From contig JAFYYP010000018.1 in the NCBI GenBank assembly GCA_017557505.1, forward strand, positions 1-57,850: 57,850 nt of DNA. The letters are read 5' to 3'. The position numbers and the translations under genes were made by a program. The notes under the pieces were generated by a model, which saw only the letters and a list, made by a program, of their open reading frames with translations, was not told where the DNA came from and searched no databases. The DNA comes from Bacillota bacterium. Its GTDB lineage: Bacteria; Bacillota; Clostridia; Peptostreptococcales; Anaerovoracaceae. Positions within the stretch are counted from its first letter, which is position 1; each line of letters starts with the position of its first letter. Shown in pieces: positions 43,560 to 53,158 of this stretch.

Positions 43560-44051
43560 ATGAAGAAAGACGCGATCGAAAAGACGAACGTCATGCGGCT
43601 GCTGGACCAGAAGAAAGCGGAGTACGTCAGTCACAGCTACGCGAGTACCGGAGCGATCTCCGGGGTCGAGGTAGCGGCTGCGCTCGGCCAGGATCCGGCG
43701 CGCGTATTCAAGACGCTCGTGACCCTCGGCAAGACAGGCCAGCACTACGTGTTCGTCATCCCCGTGGCGAAGGAACTCGACCTGAAGAAGGCCGCGAAAG
43801 CCGCAGGCGAGAAGAGCATCGAAATGATCAAATCGAAGGAACTGCTGCCGCTCACCGGCTATATCCACGGTGGCTGCAGCCCCATCGGCATGAAGAAATT
43901 CTTCCCGACGTTTATCGATAGTACGGTGGAAAACTGCGAGACGTTCTGTTTTTCCGCCGGGAAGATCGGCTACCAGGTCGAGATGAGCCCAAAGACCCTG
44001 TCGAAAATGATCCGCTACACGACTGCGGATCTAACGGAAGAAGACCAGTAA
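43560..44051 (+). CDS. ybaK: Cys-tRNA(Pro)/Cys-tRNA deacylase YbaK/EbsC
   Basis: 163 residues. KTNVMRLLDQKKAEYVSHSY, VFKTLVTLGKTGQHYVFVIP and the YIHGGCSPIGMKKFFPTFID block are diagnostic for YbaK, which removes cysteine mischarged on tRNA-Pro. The ATG follows the proC stop immediately, with AAGGTGG inside the end of proC as ribosome site. Pairing with a proline biosynthesis gene is a neat functional fit. Confidence 0.93.
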   Translation: MKKDAIEKTNVMRLLDQKKAEYVSHSYASTGAISGVEVAAALGQDPARVFKTLVTLGKTGQHYVFVIPVAKELDLKKAAKAAGEKSIEMIKSKELLPLTGYIHGGCSPIGMKKFFPTFIDSTVENCETFCFSAGKIGYQVEMSPKTLSKMIRYTTADLTEEDQ

Positions 44052-44061
44052 GGAGGACCCC

Positions 44062-45138
44062 ATGAAAGCAGCAGTATGGCACGGATACAAGGACGTGCGG
44101 ATCGAAGACAGGCCTATTCCCGAGCCTAAACCCGGGCAGGTGCGCATCAAGGTGGACTACGCGGGCATCTGCGGCACGGACCGCCACGAATACGTGGGGC
44201 CGAACTTCATTCCTGTTGCAAAGCCGCACCGGCTGACGGGCCGCACGGCGCCGCTCATCATCGGGCACGAGTTCTCCGGCCGCATCGACGCGGTAGGAGA
44301 AGGTGTGACCGGCTGGGAACCCGGCCAGCGCGTGACCGCGAACGGCAGCCTGACCTGCGGTGAATGCGAGCTGTGCAGGTCCGGCCGCTACAATATCTGC
44401 AAGCGACTCGGATTTGTGGGCGTCGGAGACGACGGATGCTTTGCGGAATACCTGGTCGTCAGCGCGGACAAGCTGTTTTCCATTCCGGACGAGGTGACGC
44501 AGAAGGAAGCCGCGGTGGCAGAGCCTCTGGCCTGCGGCATCCACGCCACGAATCTGATCGGAAATCTCGGCGGGGTGAAAGACAAACTGGCTGTCGTCGT
44601 AGGCCCAGGCATCATCGGTATCGGCGCGTTCTACGCTGCGAAGCTGGCAGGCGCGCGCAAGGTGCTCGTGATCGGCCGCGGCGAAGAAAAGAGAGCGGTC
44701 ATCGAAAAGCACGGCGGCGAATTCCTGAACACGGCTCTGCTTGCAAACGGCGCGGCAGACGTGCCTTCTTACGTGGAGAAATGGTCGGACGGCGCGCTGG
44801 CGGACGTGGTGTACGAATGCGCCGGCACGCAGCAGACGCTCGACCTGTGCGTGCCCATCGTCAAACCGGGTGGTATTCTGATGGTCATGGGCGTGTTCGG
44901 ACAGAAACCCGTCATCGACATGAACACCGTCCAGGAGGCAGAACGCATCATCCTGACGAGCCAGGCGCATGTCAATGAGATCGCCGAGGCTCTGGAGTAC
45001 ATCCGTCAGGGAGCGATCGACGCGGACGGACTCGTGACGCGCGTCGTGACTCTCGACACGCTCGTGGACGACGGTTTCGAAGAGCTCGAGCGCAACTCGA
45101 AGAACCATATCAAGGTCCTGATCAGGATCAGCGAGTAG
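44062..45138 (+). CDS. zinc-dependent alcohol dehydrogenase, 2,3-butanediol/sorbitol dehydrogenase type
   Basis: 358 residues of the MDR family. Catalytic zinc ligands lie in GICGTDRHEYV (Cys) and IIGHEFSG (His/Glu); the structural zinc site is CGECELCRSGRYNIC; the nucleotide fold is VVVGPGIIGIGAF. The insertion around PHRLTGRTAPLIIGHE is typical of (R,R)-2,3-butanediol dehydrogenases. It interconverts a secondary alcohol and ketone with NAD. AAGGAGGACCCC precedes the ATG, 10 bases after ybaK. A terminator follows. Confidence 0.88.
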   Translation: MKAAVWHGYKDVRIEDRPIPEPKPGQVRIKVDYAGICGTDRHEYVGPNFIPVAKPHRLTGRTAPLIIGHEFSGRIDAVGEGVTGWEPGQRVTANGSLTCGECELCRSGRYNICKRLGFVGVGDDGCFAEYLVVSADKLFSIPDEVTQKEAAVAEPLACGIHATNLIGNLGGVKDKLAVVVGPGIIGIGAFYAAKLAGARKVLVIGRGEEKRAVIEKHGGEFLNTALLANGAADVPSYVEKWSDGALADVVYECAGTQQTLDLCVPIVKPGGILMVMGVFGQKPVIDMNTVQEAERIILTSQAHVNEIAEALEYIRQGAIDADGLVTRVVTLDTLVDDGFEELERNSKNHIKVLIRISE

Positions 45139-45152
45139 ACTTTAGAATGCAG

Positions 45153-45195
45153 AACGCCCTGCAAGGGGGTAAATCTCCCCTGCAGGGCGTTTTTC
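45153..45195 (+). terminator. terminator between the alcohol dehydrogenase and inverted amidohydrolase
   Basis: AACGCCCTGCA (45153-45163) pairs with TGCAGGGCGTT (45181-45191) and GGGG with CCCC inside; TTTTTCC follows on the plus strand. It may act weakly from the minus side as well. Confidence 0.88.
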
Positions 45196-45212
45196 CATGC
45201 TTATAAGAAATC

Positions 45213-46802
45213 CTATGCTTCGAAGACGGTTTCGCCGCCTAAAACGGTCTTTTTCACCTTCGTGAAGGGGATGTCCCGCGGGTCGGCTGTGAAGGGATCC
45301 CGGTCGATCACGATAAAGTCGGCCAGTTTGCCTTCTTCGATCGTTCCCTTGACGTCCTCTTCGAACGAATCGTAGGCGGCGTATTTGGTGTACGTGCACA
45401 GCGCTTCATAGACGGACATCCTGTGCTCCGGGCAGCTGCCGCCTTCGGGCCAGCCGTTTTTGTCGCAGCGGGTCACGCAGCAGTAGATGCCCAGCCACGG
45501 GTCTTCGTCGAGGCCGGGTGCGTCGGAACCTGACGTCACGATCACGCCTTCGCGCAGCATGCGTCCCCAGGCGTTCGCGTAGGGCATGCGTTCCGGACCG
45601 ATGCGGTCCTCGATCCAGGCTGCGTCGGTGTCCATGTACAGCGGCTCCGCATCGATGACGACGGGCAGCTTCCGGATGCGCTGCAGGATGTCCTCGGTGG
45701 CGACTTCCAGGTGGATCATGCGGAAGCGCGGGTCGGGCTGCGGGTCTTCTCTGCACAGCGTCTCGATGGCGTTCGTCAGCATCTCGCAGGCTCTGTCGCC
45801 GATGACGTGCGTGCCGGTCTGGATACCGAGGGAATAGGCCTTGCGGAGCTCTTCGGTAAGGCCTTCCTGCGTATAGTTCAGTACGCCGTGATTGCCCGGG
45901 TCGTCGCAGTAGGGCGCTATCATAGCCGCGCTGCGTCCGCCGAGGCCGCCGTCCATAAAGACCTTGTAGTATCCGTAGCGCAGCAGTTCGTCGCCTTCGC
46001 CCTTATGGGCCTTCAACTCTTCGAAATCGTCTGTGCTGTAGTACAGGCGCGCGGTCAGGCGGCCTTCGTCTTTCAGCTTTTTATATGCCTCGTAGTACTC
46101 CGGCAGGTTGACGTGGCTGGCCTGCACGGGCTGGGCCCCGGTAAAGCCTTTTTTGTTCAGTTCGCGGATCGCCTTTTCCAGCACGTCTGCCTTGGCCTCG
46201 AGCGTCGCGTAGGCGTCCGGGATGAGGGAGACGACTTTCAGTCCGGACGCGTCGCTCAGGACGCCGTTCGGCTCTCCGTCCGCGCCGTACAGCACAGTGC
46301 CTTCGACGTCGGACACAAAGTCCTTATCGATGCCTGCTTCTGCCAGGGCTGCGGAATTTGCGGAGAAGAAATGCATGCACCAGCGGCCGATCACGACCTT
46401 GTGATCCGGGCAGGCCGCGTCGAGTACTTCCTTCGTGGGCAGGCTCTTGTCGTCCGTAAAGCGTTCGTTGTCGTAACCGAAGCTATAGATCCATTCGCCT
46501 TTTGGCACGTTTTCCGCATAACGGCGCAGCACGTCCTGCAATTCCGCGGCGGACGTGACCTTATCGAGCGCCAGACGTTCCAGGTTGCAGGCGTAAGGGA
46601 AGAGGTGGATGTGCGTGTCGATCAGCCCCGGGAGCACAGTCGCTCCCTGCAGGTCGGCGACTTCGTCCGCCATCGCCTCAGCTTTCTCTCTGCTGCCACA
46701 ATAGACGAACTTTCCGCCGCGCACTGCAAACGCTTCGCACATGGCGCCGTCGGTTTCCAGGGTGTAGATCTTCGCGTTCACATATGCGGTCGTCTTTTCC
46801 AT
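45213..46802 (-). CDS. amidohydrolase family protein (YtcJ-like)
   Basis: 529 residues of the amidohydrolase-3 group: an N-terminal composite sandwich (VNAKIYTLETDGAM), metal ligands in GLIDTHIHLFP, GTHVIGDRA, SGSDAPGLDEDPW for the metal Asp, and the end IEEGKLADFIVIDRDPF. It hydrolyses an amide or N-formyl type bond; the substrate is unknown. The start at 46802 has AAAGGAGGCAAAAG ahead; a longer reading from 46976 overlaps the SDR gene. It follows the SDR gene by 13 bases as the second gene of a minus-strand pair. Confidence 0.9.
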   Translation of the reverse strand: MEKTTAYVNAKIYTLETDGAMCEAFAVRGGKFVYCGSREKAEAMADEVADLQGATVLPGLIDTHIHLFPYACNLERLALDKVTSAAELQDVLRRYAENVPKGEWIYSFGYDNERFTDDKSLPTKEVLDAACPDHKVVIGRWCMHFFSANSAALAEAGIDKDFVSDVEGTVLYGADGEPNGVLSDASGLKVVSLIPDAYATLEAKADVLEKAIRELNKKGFTGAQPVQASHVNLPEYYEAYKKLKDEGRLTARLYYSTDDFEELKAHKGEGDELLRYGYYKVFMDGGLGGRSAAMIAPYCDDPGNHGVLNYTQEGLTEELRKAYSLGIQTGTHVIGDRACEMLTNAIETLCREDPQPDPRFRMIHLEVATEDILQRIRKLPVVIDAEPLYMDTDAAWIEDRIGPERMPYANAWGRMLREGVIVTSGSDAPGLDEDPWLGIYCCVTRCDKNGWPEGGSCPEHRMSVYEALCTYTKYAAYDSFEEDVKGTIEEGKLADFIVIDRDPFTADPRDIPFTKVKKTVLGGETVFEA

Positions 46803-46815
46803 TCTTTTGCCTCCT

Positions 46816-47610
46816 TTACGCGATGCCGCCGCCGTCGACGACGAGCGCGGCTCCGGTGACCCATCCGGCCAGATCCGAGCACAGGAACAGGACGGCTTTG
46901 GCGATGTCTTCCGGCATGCCGATGCGTCCGAGGGGTCTGCCGGCGCCGCAGGAATACAGGAAAGCCTCGATATCATCTTCGCTTTTGATCTCGCCGGTCT
47001 GCCATCCCTCGGAGATCATCATGGGGGTTACGGTATCGCCGGGATTGACGGAATTGACGCGGATATGATCCTTGCCGTGGTCGATGGCCATGGCGCGGGT
47101 CACGTTGACGATACCGCCCTTGACCGCGCAGTAAGCCGCTGCCTGGTCTCCGCCTTTCAGACCCCAGCCGGAACCCGTGTTGACGATGGATCCGCCGCCA
47201 GCTTTCCTCATCTCGGGGATGACGTATTTGCTCATCAGGAACAGGCCCTTCAGACCGACGTCCAGCACGAAGTCCCATTCCTTTTCGCTCAGGTTCTCTA
47301 TGGTCTTGCGCACGGTGACTCCTGCGTTGTTGTGCAGGATATCGATATGTCCGAACGCGGAGACGATGGCATCGACGGTCTCCTTGACGTTCTGCTCGTC
47401 CGTGACGTCGCAGCGGAAGAACTGCACGTTTCTGCCGGCTTCGCGGAACTTGCGCGCTTCTTCCTCGCCTGCGGGGTTCACGTCCACGATCGCGACGGCA
47501 GCGCCGTAAGTGGAGAGCATGTCCGCGACCGCAAGGCCGATGCCGGAACCTGCTCCGGTGACGACGGCAGCTTTTCCGCTCAGATCGAGAAAATCTTTTC
47601 TTTCAAACAT
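46816..47610 (-). CDS. SDR family oxidoreductase
   Basis: 264 residues of the classical short-chain dehydrogenase family: cofactor motif TGAGSGIG, NNAG, catalytic Ser in NTGSGWG, YCAVKG (Tyr-x-x-x-Lys) and the PGDTVTPM loop. Asp in VDVNP after beta-2 favours NAD(H). The substrate is unknown; pairing with a YtcJ-like amidohydrolase suggests a small catabolic unit. AAAGGAGCGCACC precedes the ATG and an extended -10 lies 45 bases upstream. Confidence 0.92.
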   Translation of the reverse strand: MFERKDFLDLSGKAAVVTGAGSGIGLAVADMLSTYGAAVAIVDVNPAGEEEARKFREAGRNVQFFRCDVTDEQNVKETVDAIVSAFGHIDILHNNAGVTVRKTIENLSEKEWDFVLDVGLKGLFLMSKYVIPEMRKAGGGSIVNTGSGWGLKGGDQAAAYCAVKGGIVNVTRAMAIDHGKDHIRVNSVNPGDTVTPMMISEGWQTGEIKSEDDIEAFLYSCGAGRPLGRIGMPEDIAKAVLFLCSDLAGWVTGAALVVDGGGIA

Positions 47611-47654
47611 GGTGCGCTCCTTTCTGTCTGTTATCCCACTTGATTTCTTTCTTA

Positions 47655-47663
47655 ATCATACCA
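47655..47663 (-). promoter_or_regulatory. extended -10 of the SDR/amidohydrolase unit
   Basis: On the minus strand TGGTATGAT, giving a leader of roughly 40 bases to the SDR ATG. No clear -35. Confidence 0.45.
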
Positions 47664-47684
47664 CGGCCTGCCTGAAAAAGGTAG

Positions 47685-47713
47685 TTTACAAATAATACCA
47701 ATCGTATTAAGAT
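47685..47713 (+). promoter_or_regulatory. promoter of comM-dprA
   Basis: TTTACA at 47685-47690, 17 bases, TAAGAT at 47708-47713. The spacer contains the inverted repeat AATAC-CAATC-GTATT, a possible operator. Confidence 0.45.
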
Positions 47714-47748
47714 AATGTAAAATATTGCCAATTTCAGAGAGGTACGTT

Positions 47749-49305
47749 ATGTATGCAAGAGTATTGACCGCCGGGCTGTACGGACTGTCCGGCGAACCCA
47801 GCTGGGTAGAAACGGACGTGGAGAACGGTCTGCCCGGCTTTTTCATGGTCGGACTGGCCGACCAGGCCATACGCGAGGCGAAGGAGCGTATCCGTTCGGC
47901 CATTCTCAACGTTGGCTGCAAGTTCCCGGACAAGCGCATCACGGTAAACCTGACCCCGGCTAACCGACGCAAAGAGGGCAGTCATTTCGATCTGCCGATC
48001 GCGGTCGGGCTGATGCTGGCATCCGAAGCGGTGCTGTGCCGGGGCGATCTGTCGTCCACGGCTTTCTTAGGCGAGCTGACCCTGGACGGACGCGTTCTGG
48101 GCTGCGACGGCGTTCTGCCCATGGTGACCGGCCTGCAGCGCAGCGGCGTGCAGAGGGTCGTGCTGCCGAAAGCGAACGCGGCGGAAGCGGGACTCGTCAA
48201 GGGCATGGAGATCATGCCGGTCGGGACGCTGTCCGAAGCGGCTGAATTTATCGAAGGAGGGCTCTCGATGGCCTCGTTCATCGCGCAGGGCTACCGGCCG
48301 CCGGAGGAGACGTCCGCAGCTCTTGATTTTGCTGACATCCGCGGACAGCAGGCTGTCAAAAGAGCTGCGCAGGTGGCCGCGGCAGGTGGTCATGGCCTGC
48401 TGATGATAGGCCCTCCGGGCACAGGCAAAAGCATGGTAGGCAAGCGCATTCCCGGCATTCTGCCGGATCTGACGTATGAGGAGCAGCTCGAAGTGACCCA
48501 GATCTACAGCGTCGCGGGACAGCTGGATCCGCAGCATCCGTTCCTGACGGAGCGGCCGTTCCGCGCGCCGCATCACAACCTGTCGGCTGCCGCGCTCGCG
48601 GGTGGAGGTACGAATCCCCGGCCCGGCGAGATCTCGCTCAGCCACTGCGGCGTGCTGTTTTTAGACGAACTGCCGGAGTTTGCGCCGGCTGCGCTCGAAT
48701 GCCTGCGTCAGCCGCTGGAGGATGGACAGATCACGATCGCGCGGGCAGGGGGAAGGGTCACATATCCGGCACGCTTTATGCTCGTCGCTGCCATGAATCC
48801 TTGCCGCTGCGGCTACTATGGGGACCCTGTCAAGACCTGCACTTGCAACGAAAGCGAGAGAAAGAAGTACATCGGCAAGGTTTCCGGGCCTCTGCTGGAC
48901 CGCATCGACATGCACGTGGCAGTGGAACGGGTCGCGTACCGGGAGATCCGAGGCGATCTGCATCCGGTGAAGGCGGAAAAGACAGACTCGCCCGTTTCTT
49001 CTGCCATGCTGCGGGAGGGGGTCGTCAGGGCTGTGGAAATGCAGAAAAAACGCTACGATGGCCTGAAGATCCGCAACAACGCGGGTTTAACGCCCCGGCA
49101 AACAGAACAATACTGCCCGCTGGATGCTGCATGCAGCAGACTGATGGAGGCCGCGTTCAGCCGCTATTCGCTGTCCGCCAGAGCGTATCACCGCATCCTG
49201 CGCACCGCACGGACCGTTGCGGATCTGGAAGGAAGCGAAGCGATCCGTAAAGAGCACGTGCTGGAAGCGCTCAGCTACCGCATGCCGGAGCGTTTCTTTG
49301 AATAA
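47749..49305 (+). CDS. comM: YifB/ComM family AAA+ ATPase (Mg-chelatase-like)
   Basis: 518 residues. An N-terminal ChlI-like domain (TAGLYGLSGEPSWVETDVENGLPGFFMVGL) precedes Walker A IGPPGTGKSM, Walker B GVLFLDELPEF and C-terminal Mg-chelatase region with YSLSARAYHRILRTARTVADL. ComM is a branch-migration helicase acting in natural transformation in proteobacteria. It stands directly before dprA, the recombination mediator, the usual Firmicute pairing. The start at 47749 follows AGAGGTACGTT. Confidence 0.94.
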   Translation: MYARVLTAGLYGLSGEPSWVETDVENGLPGFFMVGLADQAIREAKERIRSAILNVGCKFPDKRITVNLTPANRRKEGSHFDLPIAVGLMLASEAVLCRGDLSSTAFLGELTLDGRVLGCDGVLPMVTGLQRSGVQRVVLPKANAAEAGLVKGMEIMPVGTLSEAAEFIEGGLSMASFIAQGYRPPEETSAALDFADIRGQQAVKRAAQVAAAGGHGLLMIGPPGTGKSMVGKRIPGILPDLTYEEQLEVTQIYSVAGQLDPQHPFLTERPFRAPHHNLSAAALAGGGTNPRPGEISLSHCGVLFLDELPEFAPAALECLRQPLEDGQITIARAGGRVTYPARFMLVAAMNPCRCGYYGDPVKTCTCNESERKKYIGKVSGPLLDRIDMHVAVERVAYREIRGDLHPVKAEKTDSPVSSAMLREGVVRAVEMQKKRYDGLKIRNNAGLTPRQTEQYCPLDAACSRLMEAAFSRYSLSARAYHRILRTARTVADLEGSEAIRKEHVLEALSYRMPERFFE

Positions 49306-49317
49306 AGGAGGAAAGGA

Positions 49318-50403
49318 ATGGAAGATCTGATCTATACCATATGGCTAGGCATCCTGCCAGGGATACCCGCCGAATACAAATGGGACCTGATCCGCGCCTG
49401 CGGCAGTCCGGAAAGCGTGTACGAAGCATCCGCGGACGATCTGAAAGATTTGTTTGCGAAAAATAAAATTCTGTCAACTCATAAGGCTTTTCTGAGGCAC
49501 CTGCTGCAGAAAGACCTGGCCCCTGCACAGCGCTGCCTGCACCAGGCGGAAAAGTCCGGAGCCGCAGTTATTACAACGGAAGACAGCTTTTATCCGTCCA
49601 AGTTGAAAGCTATCAAAGATCCTCCTCTTGTGCTGTTCTGTCTCGGCGACGTTTCCCTGCTGCAGACGCGCTGCATCGCGATCGTCGGCACGCGCCGGGC
49701 TTCTCCGTACGGCAGATGGGCTGCGGCGGAGATCGCGAAGAAAGTGAGCCTTGCAGGGGTCACAGTCGTATCGGGCATGGCCGAAGGGATCGATACGGCT
49801 GCCCATACCGGCTGCCTGCAGGCGGGCGGAAAGACCATCGCGGTGTTCGGCACCGGCGTGGACGTCTGCTTTCCGAAGTCGAACGAAAAACTTTACGCAC
49901 GGATCCGGGAAGAAGGTCTGCTCGTTTCCGAATATCCGTTCGGCGAGTGGGGCCATGCAGCATATTTTCCGGTGCGCAACCGCATCATCTCCGGCCTGTC
50001 CGAGAGCTGTGTCGTCGCCGAAGGAGCAGTTAAAAGCGGGTCGCTCATTACGGCAGGGCTTGCGGCGGAACAGGGGCGGGGCGTATTCGCTCTTCCCGGC
50101 AACGTCAACCAACCCGGCAGCGCCGGTACGAACCTTCTGCTCTCCGAAGGCGTACCGCCCATCTATTCTATGGAGCACGTGCTGCACATCCTTGGCCTCG
50201 AAGGCCTGCCGGCCGAACAGCGCACCGACCTCAGCGATCACGAGAAGGCTCTCGTGCGTCACATCCGCGGCTGCGGCAGCAGTTCGAAACAGTATATCTT
50301 CGAGACGTGCAGTTTTGGCGCGCAGGAAGCATCCATGCTGCTCACGTGTCTGGAACTCAAGGGCCTCGTGCGCCTCGAGGGTACGCAGGTATTTCTCTTA
50401 TAA
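49318..50403 (+). CDS. dprA: DNA processing protein DprA (Smf)
   Basis: 361 residues. An N-terminal SAM-like helical part, the Rossmann core with IVGTRRASPYGR, VVSGMAEGIDTAAH, VFGTGVDVCFPKSN, FPVRNRIISGLS and EGAVKSGSLITAGLA, and a C-terminal winged helix are all present. It loads RecA on incoming single strands. ATAAAGGAGGAAAGG is a perfect ribosome site, 12 bases after comM. Confidence 0.96.
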   Translation: MEDLIYTIWLGILPGIPAEYKWDLIRACGSPESVYEASADDLKDLFAKNKILSTHKAFLRHLLQKDLAPAQRCLHQAEKSGAAVITTEDSFYPSKLKAIKDPPLVLFCLGDVSLLQTRCIAIVGTRRASPYGRWAAAEIAKKVSLAGVTVVSGMAEGIDTAAHTGCLQAGGKTIAVFGTGVDVCFPKSNEKLYARIREEGLLVSEYPFGEWGHAAYFPVRNRIISGLSESCVVAEGAVKSGSLITAGLAAEQGRGVFALPGNVNQPGSAGTNLLLSEGVPPIYSMEHVLHILGLEGLPAEQRTDLSDHEKALVRHIRGCGSSSKQYIFETCSFGAQEASMLLTCLELKGLVRLEGTQVFLL

Positions 50404-50425
50404 TGTAGGAAATTCACATTGGGTC

Positions 50426-50453
50426 TTTACATTTGCAACACTATAAATATAAT
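50426..50453 (+). promoter_or_regulatory. promoter of topA
   Basis: TTTACA at 50426-50431, 16 bases, TATAAT at 50448-50453. AGAAAGGAGCACT precedes the ATG 40 bases further on. Confidence 0.55.
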
Positions 50454-50493
50454 TATATGGTGTATTTCAGTATGACTTAGAGAAAGGAGCACT

Positions 50494-52581
50494 ATGGCTA
50501 CTTCAAAATATCTCGTTATCGTCGAGTCTCCGTCCAAGGCCAGAACGATCGGTAAATTCCTGGGCAGCCGCTACAATGTGGTCGCCAGTGCGGGTCATTT
50601 GCGCGATCTTCCCAAGAGCACGCTGGGCGTAGACATCGAAAACAACTTCGAACCCAAGTACATCAACGTGCGCGGCAAGGCCGACCTGATCAAGACGATC
50701 AAGAAAGAGGCGAAGGACGCCTCGAAGGTCTTCCTCGCGACAGACCCTGACCGCGAAGGCGAAGCGATCTCCTGGCACCTGTGCAGCCTGCTGGACATCG
50801 ATCCGAAGAAGGCGTACCGCGTCGTGTTCCCCGAGATCACGAAGAGCGCGGTGCTCGAAGGCGTCAAGAACAGCCGTCCCATCGACATGAACCTCGTCAA
50901 CGCGCAGCAGGGCAGACGCGTCATGGACCGCATCGCGGGTTACGAGATCAGCCCCGTGCTGTGGAGCAAGATCGGCAAGGGCCTGTCCGCGGGACGCGTA
51001 CAGTCGGCTGCGCTGAAGATCATCTGCGACAGAGAGCGCGAGATCGAGGATTTCGTGCCCCAGGAATACTGGAACGTCGCGGCGGACCTCACGAAAGAGG
51101 GTCTCACGGCCGCGCAGCAGAAGAAGAACACGTTCACGGCGACGCTGACCGAATACAAAGGCAAGAAACTCAAGCTGACCAATAAGGAGCAGACCGACAA
51201 GGTGCTTGCGGATCTGAATGCGGGTTCGTATTCCGTCAAGGATCTCGAAGTCACCGAGAACGCCAAGAAGCCGTTCGCGCCGTACACGACGAGCACGATG
51301 CAGCAGGATGCATCCATCAAACTTCACTTCACGCCGACCAAGACCATGATGCTGGCACAGCAGCTGTATCAGGGCGTTTCCGTGAAGGGTCACGGTACGA
51401 CCGGTCTCATCACCTACATGAGAACGGACTCTGTCCGCATCTCCGACGAGGCGGACAAGGCCTGCAAGAGCTACATCAAGAGCACGTTCGGCGCCGGCTA
51501 CGTCGGCAACAACCGCTACACGAACAAGTCCGCGAACGCGCAGGACGCGCACGAAGCCATCCGCCCGTCCTATATGGACCTCGATCCGGAGACCGTCAAG
51601 GATTCTCTGCAGAACGACCAGTACAAGCTGTATAAGCTCATCTGGTCCCGCTTCGTGGCCAGCCGCATGAAACCCGCCGTCTACACCGGCACAGCAGCCG
51701 AGATCGCCAACGGCGCGTATACGCTGCGAGCAAAGGGTTCGACGCTCAAGTTCGACGGCTATCTCAAGGTGTACAACGACGCCGGCAAAGACGAAAAAGA
51801 CAAGGCGCTGCCGCCTCTGGAAAAAGGCGAAGCACTCAAACTCGTCAAACTGGACGGCGAACAGAGATTCACACAGCCGCCCGCCCGCTTCACGGAAGCG
51901 AGCCTCATCAAAGAGATGGAAGAGAACGGCATCGGCCGTCCGAGCACGTACGCGACTATCGTGAACACGCTCACGGAAAAGCGCTACGTCGCGAAGGAAA
52001 AGAACGCGCTGTCCCCGACGGATCTGGGCAACAAGATCACGTACGTCATCATGGAGCCGTATTTCCGCGAACTGGTGGACGTGGGCTTCACCGCAAACAT
52101 GGAAACGCAGCTCGATAAGGTCGAAGAGGGCGATCTGCAGTGGCAGTCTGTCGTCGGCGATTATTACAACAACTATCTGAAGGACGAGCTCGTCAAGGCC
52201 CGTGCCGAAGTCGAAAAGGTCGTGACCGCGCCGGAATTCATCGGTGAGAACTGCCCGGACTGCGGCAAGCCCCTCGTCAAGAAAAACGGCAAATTCGGCT
52301 CGTTCATCGCCTGCAGCGGTTATCCCGAATGCCGCTATACGAGAAATATCATCGTGGGCACAGGCGTTGCCTGCCCGAAGTGCGGCAAGGAGATCATCCA
52401 GAAGAGAAGCCGCAAGGGCAAGACGTTCTACGGCTGCAGCGGTTACCCCGCCTGCGACCAGGTATTCTGGTACAAGCCCGTGGACAAGAAATGTCCGAAG
52501 TGCGGATCGCTGCTCCTGGAGCGCGGCCGCAAGCTCGTGTGCAGCAGCGAAGACTGCCACTATTCCGAAAACAAACAGTAA
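50494..52581 (+). CDS. topA: DNA topoisomerase I
   Basis: 695 residues. TOPRIM domain with VIVESPSKARTIGKFLG and ATDPDREGEAISWHL, the catalytic tyrosine in GLITYMRTDSVRIS, and three C-terminal zinc ribbons (CPDCGKP..., CPKCGKE..., CPKCGSL..., each with a second cysteine pair). It relaxes negative supercoils. Order comM-dprA-topA-hslVU is as in Bacillus, but xerC between topA and hslV is missing here. Confidence 0.97.
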   Translation: MATSKYLVIVESPSKARTIGKFLGSRYNVVASAGHLRDLPKSTLGVDIENNFEPKYINVRGKADLIKTIKKEAKDASKVFLATDPDREGEAISWHLCSLLDIDPKKAYRVVFPEITKSAVLEGVKNSRPIDMNLVNAQQGRRVMDRIAGYEISPVLWSKIGKGLSAGRVQSAALKIICDREREIEDFVPQEYWNVAADLTKEGLTAAQQKKNTFTATLTEYKGKKLKLTNKEQTDKVLADLNAGSYSVKDLEVTENAKKPFAPYTTSTMQQDASIKLHFTPTKTMMLAQQLYQGVSVKGHGTTGLITYMRTDSVRISDEADKACKSYIKSTFGAGYVGNNRYTNKSANAQDAHEAIRPSYMDLDPETVKDSLQNDQYKLYKLIWSRFVASRMKPAVYTGTAAEIANGAYTLRAKGSTLKFDGYLKVYNDAGKDEKDKALPPLEKGEALKLVKLDGEQRFTQPPARFTEASLIKEMEENGIGRPSTYATIVNTLTEKRYVAKEKNALSPTDLGNKITYVIMEPYFRELVDVGFTANMETQLDKVEEGDLQWQSVVGDYYNNYLKDELVKARAEVEKVVTAPEFIGENCPDCGKPLVKKNGKFGSFIACSGYPECRYTRNIIVGTGVACPKCGKEIIQKRSRKGKTFYGCSGYPACDQVFWYKPVDKKCPKCGSLLLERGRKLVCSSEDCHYSENKQ

Positions 52582-52608
52582 GAGAAGTCATTCAAAGGAA
52601 GGCACAGT

Positions 52609-53148
52609 ATGTCTGAATTTCATGCAACGACCATCGTCCTCGTCAAGAGAAGCGCGGACGACATCTGCATCGGCGGCGACGGCCAGGTGACCATGGGCGA
52701 ACACGCCATCATGAAGAACAACGCGAAGAAGGTTCGCAAGATCTACAAGAACAGCGTCATCACGGGCTTTGCCGGCTCCGTTTCCGACGCGTTTTCGCTG
52801 ACGGAAAAGTTCGAAAAGAAGCTCGAGGAACACGGCGGCAACCTGAAGAGGGCGGCTGTAGCGCTCGCGCAGACCTGGCGCAGCGACGGCGGCGCGCGCA
52901 ATCTCGAAGCCATGATGCTGGCGGCGGACAAGGAGAACGTCCTGCTGATCTCCGGCACAGGCGAGGTCATCGAACCGGACAACAACTACGTGGCCATCGG
53001 ATCGGGCGGCAATTTTGCCTATGCGGCGGCTCACGCGCTGTACGACCACACGGACATGGACGCGGAAGCCATCGTGCGCGAAGCGCTGAAGATCGCGTCC
53101 GACATCTGCGTATACACGAACGATCACATCTCCGTGGAAAAACTGTAA
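52609..53148 (+). CDS. hslV: ATP-dependent protease HslV subunit
   Basis: 179 residues. The catalytic threonine follows the short N-terminal MSEFHA in ATTIVLVKR, as in Thr-type HslV with a longer propeptide than E. coli. GGDGQVTMG, the [24 protein letters not shown] block and [11 protein letters not shown] are typical. It forms the dodecameric peptidase with HslU. AAAGGAAGGCACAGT precedes the ATG; hslU follows after 10 bases. Confidence 0.95.
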   Translation: MSEFHATTIVLVKRSADDICIGGDGQVTMGEHAIMKNNAKKVRKIYKNSVITGFAGSVSDAFSLTEKFEKKLEEHGGNLKRAAVALAQTWRSDGGARNLEAMMLAADKENVLLISGTGEVIEPDNNYVAIGSGGNFAYAAAHALYDHTDMDAEAIVREALKIASDICVYTNDHISVEKL

Positions 53149-53158
53149 GGAGGCAGCC

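Noticed and set aside
50503-52560. Very long open frame antisense to topA, and similar ones antisense to feoB (3353-4981) and the MATE gene (20196-21617)
   Set aside because: High G+C coding strands with biased third positions leave the antisense frame open. The products are Arg/His/Asp-rich with no family features, and the sense genes are certain.
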